A stretch of DNA of 64,000 nucleotides from Clostridium sp. 28_17 (GCA_001916065.1 MNRS01000018.1:1-64000); one strand, 5' to 3'. Counted from the stretch's first letter, positions 35,897 through 44,298 are shown. Notes: generated from the sequence alone by a model not told the origin. Made by a program: numbers and translations.

Positions 35897-35938
35897 TAAA
35901 AGATGTAACGAGTACTTAAATTTTCATTACATCTTTTT
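35897..35938. terminator. Bidirectional terminator between tetR-like gene and feoA
   Basis: AAAGATGTAA pairs with TTACATCTTT, followed by a T-run. The two genes converge here. Confidence 0.75.
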
Positions 35939-35943
35939 TGTTT

Positions 35944-36174
35944 TCATATGTTAATTTTTATATTTTTAGCATCCTCTTCTCTTATAGCAATAATAGTACC
36001 TCTAACAAGAAATGCTCTTGGATCTCCAGATGGACTTATTAATATAGGCGTAATTTCTGTCCCTTTAACAAGTCCCATATCTAGTAATCTTCTTTTTATT
36101 CCTTCACCACATTCAATTTTATTTATTTTTCCACTTTTATTTAATGGTAATTGATTTAAGTTTTCTATTTTCAT
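35944..36174 (-). CDS. FeoA-domain protein
   Basis: The 76-aa SH3-like protein of the FeoA family has INKIECGEGIKRRLLDMGLV followed by KGTEITPILISPSGDP, both typical. Relatives assist the FeoB ferrous-iron transporter. GGAGG seven bases before ATG 36174 fixes the start; the upstream extension to 36195 is not needed. No feoB is adjacent, so either feoB is elsewhere or this is a stand-alone regulator-like FeoA. Confidence 0.88.
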   Translation of the reverse strand: MKIENLNQLPLNKSGKINKIECGEGIKRRLLDMGLVKGTEITPILISPSGDPRAFLVRGTIIAIREEDAKNIKINI

Positions 36175-36238
36175 ATGTGTTCCTCCAAAATACAATTTCC
36201 TACTATATTATATTTTGTCGAAATATAAATGTGACAAA

Positions 36239-37660
36239 CTATCTTTTATGCTCTCTTTCCAGGTTTTCTGCATCTAAGTTCATTTCTTCTTTAACACCCT
36301 GAATAATTTGGTCTTGTGATAATTGATTTCCTTTTTCTTTCAATTCTCTTAATAATTTTTCTCTAACCTCATTTGCAGTAAATACCTCTTTTATTTGTTC
36401 TTCACCTTGATCATTTTCGTAATTTAATATTTCTTGTACATAATATTCCAAATCAAAATGTTCATGAGTTACTGTATTTTCATCTCCATCAAAATCCTTT
36501 ACATCCTTTGGTTTACATCCTTCATCAGTATGTTCTTGTATTTCATCTTGAACTTTGTCTCCTTGATATGTACCTCTATTTTTATTCATTATTTCTCTTG
36601 TTTCAACGGGAATAACTTGTGTTTTAGATGTTTCTATTTGAATTCCAACATTTTCATTTTCTTCTTTTGTTTTTTGATATAAGAACATATTAACATTTCC
36701 CATATCATTTTCACATCCAATGCTCATTCCATTTGATTTTCTAGTATATACAGAAACATCTTTATTGTCTCTTGTTGCCGTACTATCTGCTCTAACCTTA
36801 GTTTGATTTCTTGTTGCTCCATTTCCTACTGATTTGTCCATTTCGAATTCATCGTTTAACACTGTTGCAGTACCATCGCTTTTAACTCCTACTAATGAAT
36901 ATGTCGTATTATTCTTTTTAGTTCCTGGAGTAATTTCTTCTACATTTTCTGAATATACAACATACATACTTTCATAGCCTTTTAAATCTAAACGATTTCC
37001 AAGAGTTTGCTTTCCGTCTACCTTTTTATTTAAATCAACTTTTTGTATTCCATTTACTTTTATTTTTTCTGTTTGCTTTTTATTCAATTTATTTTTCTTT
37101 TCTTCTGGTTCTTTTTCTTCTTTCTCTTCTTGTTCTTCAGAAAGTTCTTCTATTTCTTGCTTATCCATATCTTCCATTAATTTTTGAACTTCCTCTTCTG
37201 CAACTGTTCTTCCAAGATGTGCTGATAAAATTTCTGCCATCTCTTTTGTTTGTAATTTGTTCAAAGAATTTTTTTCTATTTCTTCCTCTGGTGTTGCCTC
37301 CAACAATTCATTTATTGCTTTCATTTTGTCTGGTTCAGAAATTGCAAATGTGTTGTTATATATAATTTGATTGTTTCCTAATGTTCCTGCTATGCATTTG
37401 ATTCCTAAATAATAGTTTTTTTGCTCTGTTGTTCTTTCTTTTCCATTTTCGTCTTTTTCTGTTATTTCTTTTTCTACTATTAATACTACGTCTGCTCTTT
37501 TTTGTCCATTTATTTTGTCGTTCCATTCTGCTGAACCTACAAGTTTTATGTCTTTTATTTTTATTTTTTTGTTTTCTGTTTGTTGCTTTAGGATGTCGTT
37601 TTCTATTGTGTCTCTAAAACTTTCTTCTAGTTTTAATATTTTTCTTTCTTTTTGATTCAT
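36239..37660 (-). CDS. Hypothetical protein, 473 aa, charged
   Basis: I do not recognise a family. The product has no signal peptide or membrane helix. The N-terminal ~130 residues look like a folded domain (VGSAEWNDKINGQKRADVVL and NYYLGIKCIAGTLGNNQIIY). An acidic, low-complexity linker follows (EELSEEQEEKEEKEPEEKKN). A second possible domain follows (YESMYVVYSENVEEITPGTK to VNMFLYQKT), with a charged tail. A strong GGAGGGG site precedes the ATG and a promoter lies near 37761. Several aspects (high Lys/Glu, soluble, monocistronic) resemble the coiled-coil genes at 3-6 kb, but no shared motif was seen. Confidence 0.7.
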   Translation of the reverse strand: MNQKERKILKLEESFRDTIENDILKQQTENKKIKIKDIKLVGSAEWNDKINGQKRADVVLIVEKEITEKDENGKERTTEQKNYYLGIKCIAGTLGNNQIIYNNTFAISEPDKMKAINELLEATPEEEIEKNSLNKLQTKEMAEILSAHLGRTVAEEEVQKLMEDMDKQEIEELSEEQEEKEEKEPEEKKNKLNKKQTEKIKVNGIQKVDLNKKVDGKQTLGNRLDLKGYESMYVVYSENVEEITPGTKKNNTTYSLVGVKSDGTATVLNDEFEMDKSVGNGATRNQTKVRADSTATRDNKDVSVYTRKSNGMSIGCENDMGNVNMFLYQKTKEENENVGIQIETSKTQVIPVETREIMNKNRGTYQGDKVQDEIQEHTDEGCKPKDVKDFDGDENTVTHEHFDLEYYVQEILNYENDQGEEQIKEVFTANEVREKLLRELKEKGNQLSQDQIIQGVKEEMNLDAENLEREHKR

Positions 37661-37735
37661 GTTTTTTCCCCTCCTAGGATTTTATTGTTTGTGCTTTTTG
37701 TTTTTGCATTGTTTACATTGTTTGCAAAAAAGCTC

Positions 37736-37807
37736 AAAAAATCACTCTTTTCTAGAACTTATTATATCACATTGATATTGTTTTTTCTAGATTTTAGAGT
37801 GATTTTT
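37736..37807. promoter_or_regulatory. Promoter region enclosed by a 20-bp inverted repeat
   Basis: Arms AAAAATCACTCTTTTCTAGA (37736-37755) and TCTAGATTTTAGAGTGATTT (from about 37786) are imperfect complements. Between them, on the minus strand, lies TATAAT (37761-37766). The arms would sit upstream of -10 and at the start site of the 473-aa gene. They might be an operator or a hairpin. The rest of 37661-37983 shows no gene. Confidence 0.5.
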
Positions 37808-37983
37808 GTTTTTTACCTTTTAAATAATTAGCTTTTCCATTTGTATCAATACATCTCAAAATTTTTCATCTTGATATTCGTCAGCAAATTTTGTCATATT
37901 TAAATACGATATTTATCATTTTTAAAATCATTCACAAAAATAGTATAAAATATTATAGTAATATATAGAAAAGAGGAAAAATT

Positions 37984-38313
37984 ATGGAAAAAACAAACAT
38001 AACAAAACACATAGGAAACAAATTTCAAGAATATAGATTAAAAAATAACTTAACACAAAATCAAGTTGCAGAAATAACAGGGCTAGAACCACGACATATC
38101 AGCCAAATAGAAAGAGGACTTTCAAAAGGAAGTATAGACACTTTGCTAAAACTATGTAATGCCTATAAAATTACACCTGATATTATTTTATACGATTTAT
38201 TAGATGAAGATTTAAAAAAAGATGTTTCAATATATGCAGAAAATTTCAAAAAATTGAATCAAAAAGATAAAAAAAGTATACTACATTTTATTGACTATTT
38301 TCTTTCAAGATAA
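37984..38313 (+). CDS. XRE-family helix-turn-helix regulator
   Basis: The 109-aa protein has an N-terminal Cro/CI domain: FQEYRLKNNLTQNQVAEITG, LEPRHISQIERGLSKGSIDT, LLKLCNAYKITPDIILYDLL. A 35-residue helical tail follows that may dimerise. GAGGA precedes the ATG. It is convergent with the 91-aa gene and they share a terminator. The target is unknown. Confidence 0.9.
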   Translation: MEKTNITKHIGNKFQEYRLKNNLTQNQVAEITGLEPRHISQIERGLSKGSIDTLLKLCNAYKITPDIILYDLLDEDLKKDVSIYAENFKKLNQKDKKSILHFIDYFLSR

Positions 38314-38343
38314 AAACTTATAAAAAAATTTATAAGTTTTTTA
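38313..38343. terminator. Bidirectional terminator
   Basis: AAAAACTTATAAA pairs with TTTATAAGTTTTT. It overlaps the last codons of the minus-strand 91-aa gene. Confidence 0.75.
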
Positions 38344-38605
38344 AATCGTTTCCATATTTTAATCCCAACGAATATGCCAGTGCAAAATAATATTCTTCCA
38401 CTTCATAAAATAACTGTATAACTTCATTAAATTTAGACTTTTGCTTATCATCAAAAAGTAATTCAATTTCATCTATTAAATCGTACAATTTTTCATACTT
38501 TTTATTAAAATCCTTACATTCTTTTAGTTTATCCATTCTTTCGTTTATTAGATTTGTAATAAATTTATAATCTCCATTTTCAAAAAATTCAATTTTATTA
38601 TCCAT
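38330..38605 (-). CDS. Small hypothetical helical protein
   Basis: I do not recognise this 91-aa acidic, helical protein. It contains NERMDKLKECKDFNKKYEKL and ends YYFALAYSLGLKYGNDLKNL. There is no membrane segment. A strong promoter (38716-38744) and a GAAGGG site support expression. Shape and length resemble small helical proteins seen in accessory loci; no function is assigned. Confidence 0.65.
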   Translation of the reverse strand: MDNKIEFFENGDYKFITNLINERMDKLKECKDFNKKYEKLYDLIDEIELLFDDKQKSKFNEVIQLFYEVEEYYFALAYSLGLKYGNDLKNL

Positions 38606-38715
38606 TTTTAACGCCCTTCTTTCAATTTTTTATATTCTATATTTTAGTATATCTAATTTTATTTATTTTAGTCATTTTAAATTTATGTATAAATGTTTAT
38701 ATATTATTAAACAAT

Positions 38716-38744
38716 ATTATACTTTTTATCGCAATATATGTCAA
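38716..38744 (-). promoter_or_regulatory. Promoter of the 91-aa gene
   Basis: On the minus strand, TTGACA at 38739-38744, 17-bp spacer, TATAAT at 38716-38721: consensus. Confidence 0.8.
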
Positions 38745-38790
38745 TATTTATTTTGAAGTAAACACAATTTATTTTTACCTTTATTTAGTA

Positions 38791-38819
38791 TTGACACATA
38801 TACTATTATATACTAAAAT
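38791..38819 (+). promoter_or_regulatory. Promoter of the HD-domain gene
   Basis: TTGACA at 38791-38796, 17-bp spacer, TAAAAT at 38814-38819. Confidence 0.75.
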
Positions 38820-38860
38820 AAAATATAGAGTTAAATAATTTATTTCACTAAAGGAGAACT

Positions 38861-39397
38861 ATGGAAAGTTTATTAGAAAAAATTTATGCAGACAATAAAT
38901 TTATATATATAATTAAAGATTTGATAGAAAATGAAACAGTTCAAAAAATGAAAAATTATAAGCAACATTATGAAACAACATGTTTTGAGCATTGTTTAAC
39001 CGCATCATACTACTGCTACAAAATTTGCAAAAAATTTGGTCTGGATTACATATCTTGCAGTAGGGCCGCTATGTTACATGATTTGTTTTTGTATAATTGG
39101 CGAAAAAGAGAGAATGGTAGAAAGGGCTTGCATGCTTTTACCCACCCAAGAACTGCATACGAAAATGCTTCTAAATTGTTTAATTTGAATGATATAGAAA
39201 CTGATATTATTTTAAAGCATATGTGGCCAGTTACTTTCTTTTCTGTTCCAAAATATAAAGAGAGTTTTATTTTAACTTTAGTCGACAAGTATTGTGCTTT
39301 AAATGAATCACGCGATGAAATTTATAACCGTTTTTGCCAGAAAAAGGCTTTTAGATATGCTTACGTATTTTTATGTTTATTATTTATAAAAGTTTAA
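38861..39397 (+). CDS. HD-domain hydrolase-like protein
   Basis: The 178-aa protein has the HD metal-binding arrangement: H in FEHCLTASYYCYKICKKFGL, the HD pair in AMLHDLFLYNW, a later His in FTHPRTAYENA and a D in LTLVDKYCAL. This matches small HD/HDIG proteins often annotated as phosphohydrolases. An AAAGGAG site and consensus promoter precede it. The substrate is unknown. Convergent with rplS. Confidence 0.85.
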   Translation: MESLLEKIYADNKFIYIIKDLIENETVQKMKNYKQHYETTCFEHCLTASYYCYKICKKFGLDYISCSRAAMLHDLFLYNWRKRENGRKGLHAFTHPRTAYENASKLFNLNDIETDIILKHMWPVTFFSVPKYKESFILTLVDKYCALNESRDEIYNRFCQKKAFRYAYVFLCLLFIKV

Positions 39398-39427
39398 AAG
39401 TGAGACACTTACTGTCCCACTTTTTTT
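39396..39427. terminator. Bidirectional terminator after rplS and the HD gene
   Basis: AAAAGTG.GACA pairs with TGTC.CCACTTTTT, with T-runs on both strands. Confidence 0.8.
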
Positions 39428-39428
39428 A

Positions 39429-39896
39429 TTATTCTGCTTTGTTTTCTGTTGTTTCAGCAACTGGTGTTTCAACAACTTCTTCTTTAACTTCTTCAGCAAC
39501 TGGTTCTTCTGCTAAATCTTCTTTAATAGTAATTTCTCTATTTTCGATTCTAGCTCCAACCATTTCTTTAGTTTTAGCGGCTTTACCTACTCTGTCTCTT
39601 AGGTAGAATAGTCTAGCTCTTCTTGCTTTACCTACTCTAACTAATTCAACTTTTTCAACTAATGGTGAATGGATTAAGAATGTTTTTTCTACACCAACAC
39701 CGTAAGATGTTTTTCTTACTGTAAATGTTTGGTTAACTCCTCCACCTTGAACTTTAATTATAATTCCTTCGAAAACTTGGATTCTTTCTTTGTTTCCTTC
39801 TTTAATTCTAACATGTACTTTTACTGTATTACCAACTTTTAATTCTGGTATTTTATTCTTAAGTTGTTCGTGTTCTATTGATTTAATAATATCCAT
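39429..39896 (-). CDS. rplS: 50S ribosomal protein L19
   Basis: Large-subunit protein at the 30S-50S interface. NTVKVHVRIKEGNKERIQVF, then EGIIIKVQGGGVNQTFTVRK and VGKARRARLFYLRDRVGKAA are the L19 core. At 155 residues it is about 40 longer than usual, with an acidic Glu/Val-rich tail (EEPVAEEVKEEVVETPVAET). It is the last gene of the ylxM-ffh-rpsP-khpA-rimM-trmD-rplS operon. Confidence 0.97.
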   Translation of the reverse strand: MDIIKSIEHEQLKNKIPELKVGNTVKVHVRIKEGNKERIQVFEGIIIKVQGGGVNQTFTVRKTSYGVGVEKTFLIHSPLVEKVELVRVGKARRARLFYLRDRVGKAAKTKEMVGARIENREITIKEDLAEEPVAEEVKEEVVETPVAETTENKAE

Positions 39897-39929
39897 TTTA
39901 CATTCCTTTCTTGAGGCACTATTCGTTTG

Positions 39930-40044
39930 GAAAAAGAATTGTTATTTGACTAGGCAAACAAAATTTAAATTTATGATACGTGCGTTTGCACGTTGATTAA
40001 ATTTAAATTGAAGTTTAACGACGTCAAATGATAATTATTTTTTC
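39930..40044. repeat. 115-bp inverted repeat in trmD-rplS spacer
   Basis: Outer arms GAAAAAGAATTGTTATTTGAC-like and its complement, inner arms AAATTTAAATT, and a tip of ACGTGC.TTTGCACGT. It belongs to the AAAAATAATT arm family (also near 41.5, 32.9 and 60.2 kb). It lies in the rplS leader and could act as an attenuator or processing site. Confidence 0.7.
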
Positions 40045-40078
40045 AAACTTTACCTCCTTCGTTTTTTATGAGCGGTGC

Positions 40079-40876
40079 CTACTTGGTTTGGCACATCATT
40101 CCTATTTTTTCTAAAATTTTCTTATCCTCATCAGATAAATCAACTTTTTCCAAAAGGTCTGGCCTTTTTTCTAAAGTTCTTTTCAAACTTTGCTCTCTTC
40201 TCCACTTGTCTATCATTTGATGGTTACCTGAGCGTAATACTTCTGGCACCTGTTGTCCTTCAAAAACCTCTGGTCTTGTATACTGTGGATATTCTAAAAG
40301 TCCTTGTGAAAATGATTCTTCTGTTGTCGAACCATCTTTCAAAACTCCTTCTACATATCTACTTACAGAATCGATTAATACCATTGCTGGTAACTCTCCT
40401 CCTGTTAATACATAATCACCAATTGAAATTTCTTCGTCAACTATGCTGTCCAGTACTCTCTGGTCAATTCCCTCATAATGACCACATAGAAGAATTAAGT
40501 GTTCTTGTTTTGATAGTTCCTCTACTTTTTGTTGGTCTAATTTTTTTCCTTGTGGCGACATATAGATAACTCTTGTTCTTGTTAATTTTTCAACATTTTC
40601 TGTATTTTCTATTTTCTTTGAATTTGTAACATTCATTACATCTTTAATATTTGAAATAACAGATTTATATGCATCATAAACAACATCTGGTTGAATTACC
40701 ATTCCAGCACCACCACCATAAGGAGTATCATCAACTTTTTTGTGTTTATTTTTTGAAAAATCTCTAATATTTATTAAATTAACATTTATTAGTCCTTTTT
40801 CTTTTGCTCTTCCAATTATGCTCTCATTTAAAATATTGAACATTTCCGGAAAAAGTGTTAAAACATCAAATTGCAT
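40079..40876 (-). CDS. trmD: tRNA (guanine-N1-)-methyltransferase
   Basis: SPOUT-class enzyme that makes m1G37, preventing frameshifts. The 265-aa product has MQFDVLTLFPEMFNILNESI, the knot region LILLCGHYEGIDQRVLDS followed by EEISIGDYVLTGGELPAMVL, and SFSQGLLEYPQYTRPEVFEG, all typical. GGGGG lies upstream of the ATG. It sits between rimM and rplS, as usual. Confidence 0.97.
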   Translation of the reverse strand: MQFDVLTLFPEMFNILNESIIGRAKEKGLINVNLINIRDFSKNKHKKVDDTPYGGGAGMVIQPDVVYDAYKSVISNIKDVMNVTNSKKIENTENVEKLTRTRVIYMSPQGKKLDQQKVEELSKQEHLILLCGHYEGIDQRVLDSIVDEEISIGDYVLTGGELPAMVLIDSVSRYVEGVLKDGSTTEESFSQGLLEYPQYTRPEVFEGQQVPEVLRSGNHQMIDKWRREQSLKRTLEKRPDLLEKVDLSDEDKKILEKIGMMCQTK

Positions 40877-40918
40877 TTAATTTATACCCCCATAACAACG
40901 CTAAACGGCAGTTATTTT

Positions 40919-41425
40919 TTAAACTAACCCTTTAAGCAAATGTGCAACTATCTTCTTTTCTTCTAAATTAATTTCTTTAATTACATCAGATATTGCAGGC
41001 AATAATAATTGTTTTCCAAGTTCGTCTTTTACAACATATATGTCACAACTTCCACTATTAAAAACATCATCCAATTTTCCAAGCAATTTGCTTTCATCAG
41101 AATAAACATCTAATCCAATTAAATCAACAATATAATATGTACCTTCTTCAAGTTCAGGTTCATCTTGTCTATTAACTTTCAAATATGAATTACGCAACAA
41201 TTCTGCATCTTCCACTCTGTCTATCCCTTTGAATTTGATTAATACCATATCTTTATGATATTTTACTTCTTCAATTTCATATTGTTTTTTAGTTTTATTT
41301 GATTCAACATATACTTTTTCTAAGTTATCAAATCTGGTTATATCATCTGTAAAAGGTTTGACTTTGACCATTCCTTTTATTCCAAATGTATTAACTATTT
41401 GACCTATTTCTAAAAATTCTTGCAT
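40919..41425 (-). CDS. rimM: 16S rRNA processing protein RimM
   Basis: Assembly factor for the 30S head that binds S19. FLEIGQIVNTFGIKGMVKVK is the N-terminal RimM signature, and a PRC-barrel-like C-terminal half follows (YYIVDLIGLDVYSDESKLLG to LLLPAISDVIKEIN). The frame opens at 41494, but AAGGA fits ATG 41425, giving 168 residues, a normal length. Confidence 0.95.
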   Translation of the reverse strand: MQEFLEIGQIVNTFGIKGMVKVKPFTDDITRFDNLEKVYVESNKTKKQYEIEEVKYHKDMVLIKFKGIDRVEDAELLRNSYLKVNRQDEPELEEGTYYIVDLIGLDVYSDESKLLGKLDDVFNSGSCDIYVVKDELGKQLLLPAISDVIKEINLEEKKIVAHLLKGLV

Positions 41426-41458
41426 TAAAATTATTTCCTTTTTTATAAATTTAAATTT

Positions 41459-41505
41459 TGAAAAAATTGTTATTTGACTTATACCAAATGGCAATTATTT
41501 TTTCA
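41459..41505. repeat. Inverted repeat of the AAAAATAATT family in khpA-rimM spacer
   Basis: GAAAAAATTGTTATTTG and CAAATGGCAATTATTTTTTC are imperfect complements around a short loop. They begin a few bases after the khpA stop. Confidence 0.65.
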
Positions 41506-41510
41506 AATTT

Positions 41511-41741
41511 CTAATCAATAAATTCTACAGAAACTTTCTTATGTTCTCTAGCACCAACTGATTTTGCAACAGTTCTTATAGATTTTGCAAGTCTTCCTTG
41601 TTTACCAATTACTTTACCCATATCTTCATTTGCAACTTTTACTTCAAATACTACAGATTTTTCATCTTGCTTTTCAGTTATTTCAACTGCATCTTTGTTA
41701 TCAACAAGATTTAAAATTATAGTTTCAATAATTTCTTTCAT
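41511..41741 (-). CDS. khpA: KH-domain RNA-binding protein KhpA
   Basis: Small single-KH protein that partners KhpB and affects cell division and RNA stability in Firmicutes. It contains the GKQGRLAKSIRTVAKSVGAR loop typical of the family (GxxGrxakaiR). ATG 41741 is chosen after AAAGGA; the GTG at 41759 precedes the site. The product has 76 residues, normal. It lies between rpsP and rimM, the classic position. Confidence 0.95.
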   Translation of the reverse strand: MKEIIETIILNLVDNKDAVEITEKQDEKSVVFEVKVANEDMGKVIGKQGRLAKSIRTVAKSVGAREHKKVSVEFID

Positions 41742-41806
41742 AGCTAAATATCCTTTCACTACGTCTCAATTTATCATTGCATTAAACTCTAATGACAATA
41801 ACAAAA

Positions 41807-42043
41807 TTATTTTGCTGCATTTTCAATTAATTTTTTAACAGTATCTGTTGGTTTTGCACCATTTTTAATCCATTGTGCAACTTTTTCTTGATCTAAAACT
41901 ATTGTAGATGGTTCTGTCATTGGGTTGTATGTTCCTATTTTTTCGATTATTTTACCATCTCTTGGAGATTTAGAATCAGCAACTACTATATGATAGAAAG
42001 GAGCTTTTTTCTTTCCTTCTCTTTGTAATCTGATTTTTACCAT
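41807..42043 (-). CDS. rpsP: 30S ribosomal protein S16
   Basis: Early 30S assembly protein. MVKIRLQREGKKKAPFYHIV, then VADSKSPRDGKIIEKIGTYN and a C-terminal helix; 78 residues, normal. GGGAGGTG precedes the ATG. Two small hairpins (GGAAT/ATTCC and CCCTTT/AAAGGG) lie in the 100-nt leader after ffh. Confidence 0.97.
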   Translation of the reverse strand: MVKIRLQREGKKKAPFYHIVVADSKSPRDGKIIEKIGTYNPMTEPSTIVLDQEKVAQWIKNGAKPTDTVKKLIENAAK

Positions 42044-42147
42044 TTTAATTTCACCTCCCGGAATTGATGGACATTCCTTAAAATTCCCTTTTAAAGGGAT
42101 TACGGGTCAGTCCTCTAATTTTTTATATAAACTTAAAAAGTTAATAA

Positions 42148-43497
42148 CTATATTTTAAAATTTTTCAAAGCATTTTCATCAATACCATTCATAAATTTTT
42201 TCATTCCACCTTTACTCTTCATTTGCTTCATCATTTTTTGTGTCATTTCATAAGATTTAATGAATTTATTTATATCTTGTACTGTTGTTCCACTACCCTT
42301 TGCAATTCTAATTCTTCTACTTGCATTTAAAAGTTTTGTATTTCTTTTTTCCTTAGGTGTCATAGAACAAATAATTGCTTCTATTTTACCAAATTCCTTG
42401 TCATCAACTTTGATATCTTTAAATTGATTCATACCAGGAATTAGTTTTAATAATGATGAAAAAGAACCCATTTTTTTCATTTGTCTGATTTGAGCCAAAT
42501 AGTCATCTAAATCTAACTCACTCTTTCTCATCTTCTTTTCTAATTTTTCTGCTTCTTCTAAATCAAAAGCCTCTTCTGCTTTTTCTATAACTGCTAAAAT
42601 GTCACCCATTCCTAAAATTCTTGATGCCATTCTATCTGGATGGAAAACTTCTATATCACTCATTTTCTCACCAGTTGCAGCAAATTTTATAGGTCTGCCA
42701 GTAACTTTTTTAACTGAAAGTGCCGCACCACCACGAGTATCACCATCTAACTTTGTTAGAACAATTCCATCTATTCCAACTTTTTCGTTAAATGTTTCTG
42801 CAACATTTACTGCTTCTTGACCAGTCATAGAATCTACAACTAATAGTATTTCGTGAGGTTTTACACTCTTTTTAACATTTTGTAATTCTTCCATTAACTG
42901 CTCGTCTATTTGTAAACGTCCAGCCGTATCTAGAATAATTACATCATTCAATTTTGACATTGCCACATTTATTGCTTGTTTTGCAATATGTACAACATCT
43001 TTTGATTGTTCATTTGCATATACAGGGATATTTAATTGTGCTCCAACAACTTGTAATTGCTTGATAGCCGCTGGCCTATAAACATCACATGCAACTAATA
43101 ATGGCTTTTTTCCTTGTTTTCTAAATAAATTTGCAAGTTTTCCAGATGTTGTTGTTTTACCTGAACCTTGAAGTCCAACCATCATTATTATTGTTGGTGG
43201 ATTTGGTGAAAAATTAACTTTGCTTTCTGTTCCACCTAAAAGTTCAACTAATTCGTCTTTAACTATTTTTACAACTTGTTGTCCTGGAGTTAATGATTTT
43301 AAAACATCTTGCCCCAAGGCTTTTTCTTGAATATTTGCTATAAATTCTTTTACGATTTTATAGTTTACATCCGCTTCTAATAATGCAAGTTTGACTTCTC
43401 TTAGCATTTCTTTTAAGTCTGAGTCTGTAATTCTTGCTTTACCTTTAAATTTTCTTGTTATTTCTTGCAATCTAGAAGATAATCCTTCAAAAGCCAT
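42148..43497 (-). CDS. ffh: Signal recognition particle protein Ffh
   Basis: GTPase that, with 4.5S/6S RNA, targets nascent membrane proteins to FtsY. The N domain comes first, then the G domain with GLQGSGKTT (108-116), DTAGRLQID, TKLDGDTRGG and AATGEKMSDIEVFHPDRMAS. The M domain is methionine-rich and ends MTQKMMKQMKSKGGMKKFMN. At 449 residues it is normal. It follows ylxM with a 17-bp gap; the two are usually co-transcribed. Confidence 0.97.
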   Translation of the reverse strand: MAFEGLSSRLQEITRKFKGKARITDSDLKEMLREVKLALLEADVNYKIVKEFIANIQEKALGQDVLKSLTPGQQVVKIVKDELVELLGGTESKVNFSPNPPTIIMMVGLQGSGKTTTSGKLANLFRKQGKKPLLVACDVYRPAAIKQLQVVGAQLNIPVYANEQSKDVVHIAKQAINVAMSKLNDVIILDTAGRLQIDEQLMEELQNVKKSVKPHEILLVVDSMTGQEAVNVAETFNEKVGIDGIVLTKLDGDTRGGAALSVKKVTGRPIKFAATGEKMSDIEVFHPDRMASRILGMGDILAVIEKAEEAFDLEEAEKLEKKMRKSELDLDDYLAQIRQMKKMGSFSSLLKLIPGMNQFKDIKVDDKEFGKIEAIICSMTPKEKRNTKLLNASRRIRIAKGSGTTVQDINKFIKSYEMTQKMMKQMKSKGGMKKFMNGIDENALKNFKI

Positions 43498-43514
43498 TTG
43501 ATTTCCTCCCTATA

Positions 43515-43862
43515 TTATACTAAACAATTTAATTCTTTTTTAACACTCTCTAAGATTTGGGCAACTTTTTTATCAGATGAAGTTTTTTCTATTTTTGTTA
43601 GTTCTGATAATACGTGCTCTATTGTTTTTTCTTGATTCGACATCCTTTTCATAAATAACAACTTCTCTTCATATTCGAAAAGCTTTTTCTCCCCTTTCTT
43701 TATTATGTCTCTAACCGCTTGTCTTGTTATTTGGTTGTTTTCTGCTATTTCTGATAGTGACAAGTCGTTATTGTAGTAGTCATTTAAGAAGTCAAATTGT
43801 TTTTGGGTTAACAATTTTCCATATAAATCACACAATATACTTATTTCTACGTTTTTTTCCAT
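43515..43862 (-). CDS. ylxM: YlxM-family DNA-binding protein
   Basis: Small sigma-region-4-like helix-turn-helix protein (UPF0122), reported to stimulate the SRP GTPases in Firmicutes. It contains LYGKLLTQKQFDFLNDYYNN, DLSLSEIAENNQITRQAVRD and IIKKGEKKL. ATG 43862 behind GAAGG gives 115 residues. It is the first gene of the ffh operon, with a promoter at 43895-43923. Confidence 0.93.
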   Translation of the reverse strand: MEKNVEISILCDLYGKLLTQKQFDFLNDYYNNDLSLSEIAENNQITRQAVRDIIKKGEKKLFEYEEKLLFMKRMSNQEKTIEHVLSELTKIEKTSSDKKVAQILESVKKELNCLV

Positions 43863-43894
43863 AATAACTACCTTCTTTTTTGTAATGCTATTAT

Positions 43895-43923
43895 ACTTTA
43901 CACCATTTTTGTTCATTTGTCAA
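43895..43923 (-). promoter_or_regulatory. Promoter of the ylxM-ffh-...-rplS operon
   Basis: On the minus strand, TTGACA at 43918-43923, 17-bp spacer, TAAAGT at 43895-43900. Confidence 0.65.
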
Positions 43924-44001
43924 GGGTTTTATACAATTTTTCGGTATTCTCCGTGTTTTTCCATATTACTTTATATTTTTTGTAATATTTTTCTAAAAGT
44001 C

Positions 44002-44030
44002 TTGTGTTTATATTTACTTTAATATATAAT
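44002..44030 (+). promoter_or_regulatory. Promoter of the 29-codon toxin-like mRNA
   Basis: TTGTGT at 44002-44007, 17-bp spacer, TATAAT at 44025-44030. Confidence 0.75.
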
Positions 44031-44070
44031 ACATTCAATCCTTTTATAGAGGAAATCTAAGAAAGGAGGA

Positions 44071-44094
44071 ATTCGTATTATGACATCCTACGAC
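44071..44094. repeat. 24-bp direct repeat, copy 1 (spans toxin start codon)
   Basis: Begins ATTCGTATTATG and ends CCTACGAC. Copy 2 at 44253-44276 has the same length and 18 of 24 identical bases, including CCTACGA and the ATG. Confidence 0.8.
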
Positions 44095-44169
44095 TTAATT
44101 TGGTTATTATTACAAGAAATATTGAAAAATAATTCCAGTAAAGATAATCAAAACTACAACAAAAAATAG
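44080..44169 (+). CDS. 29-aa peptide, candidate type I toxin
   Basis: ATG at 44080-44082 opens 29 codons: a short hydrophobic helix MTSYDLIWLLLQEILK, then an Asn/Lys-rich polar tail ending NYNKK. This hydrophobic-head, polar-tail pattern is common in type I toxins, although the hydrophobic part is short. AAGGAGG lies 10 bases upstream. A promoter and an 8-bp-stem terminator define an mRNA of about 175 nt. A convergent antisense RNA carries a diverged copy of the start-codon region. I do not recognise the peptide family, and toxicity is inferred from layout only. Confidence 0.7.
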   Translation: MTSYDLIWLLLQEILKNNSSKDNQNYNKK

Positions 44170-44186
44170 GTTACAAAATCTATTTT

Positions 44187-44216
44187 AGAGCAGTCTGATC
44201 AACTGCTCTTTTTTTA
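44187..44216 (+). terminator. Terminator of the 29-aa peptide mRNA
   Basis: AGAGCAGT and ACTGCTCT form the stem, with a 7-nt loop CTGATCA and a T-run. The loop is identical to that of the antisense RNA terminator. Confidence 0.9.
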
Positions 44217-44219
44217 TTC

Positions 44220-44298
44220 AATAAAAAAAGAGATATGTGATCAGCATATCCCATTCATATCATGTTTTCCTACGATAAACAACGCCACTCGAGTTGTT
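44220..44298 (-). ncRNA. Candidate antisense RNA antitoxin, convergent to the 29-aa peptide mRNA
   Basis: A consensus promoter (44305-44333) and a terminator (stem GGGATATG/CATATCTC, loop CTGATCA, T-run) bracket about 78 nt. The 5' part folds as AACAAC...GTTGTT. The middle is the complement of the 24-bp repeat copy 2 and can pair with the toxin start region. With G-U pairs, 20 of 23 contiguous positions match. The CUGA loop fits the YUNR U-turn rule for fast RNA-RNA contacts. Known parallel: RNA II of Fst/par loci. Confidence 0.7.
44253..44276. repeat. 24-bp direct repeat, copy 2 (inside antisense RNA)
   Basis: Begins ATTCATATCATG and ends CCTACGAT, same strand orientation as the copy over the toxin start codon. 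Confidence 0.8.
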
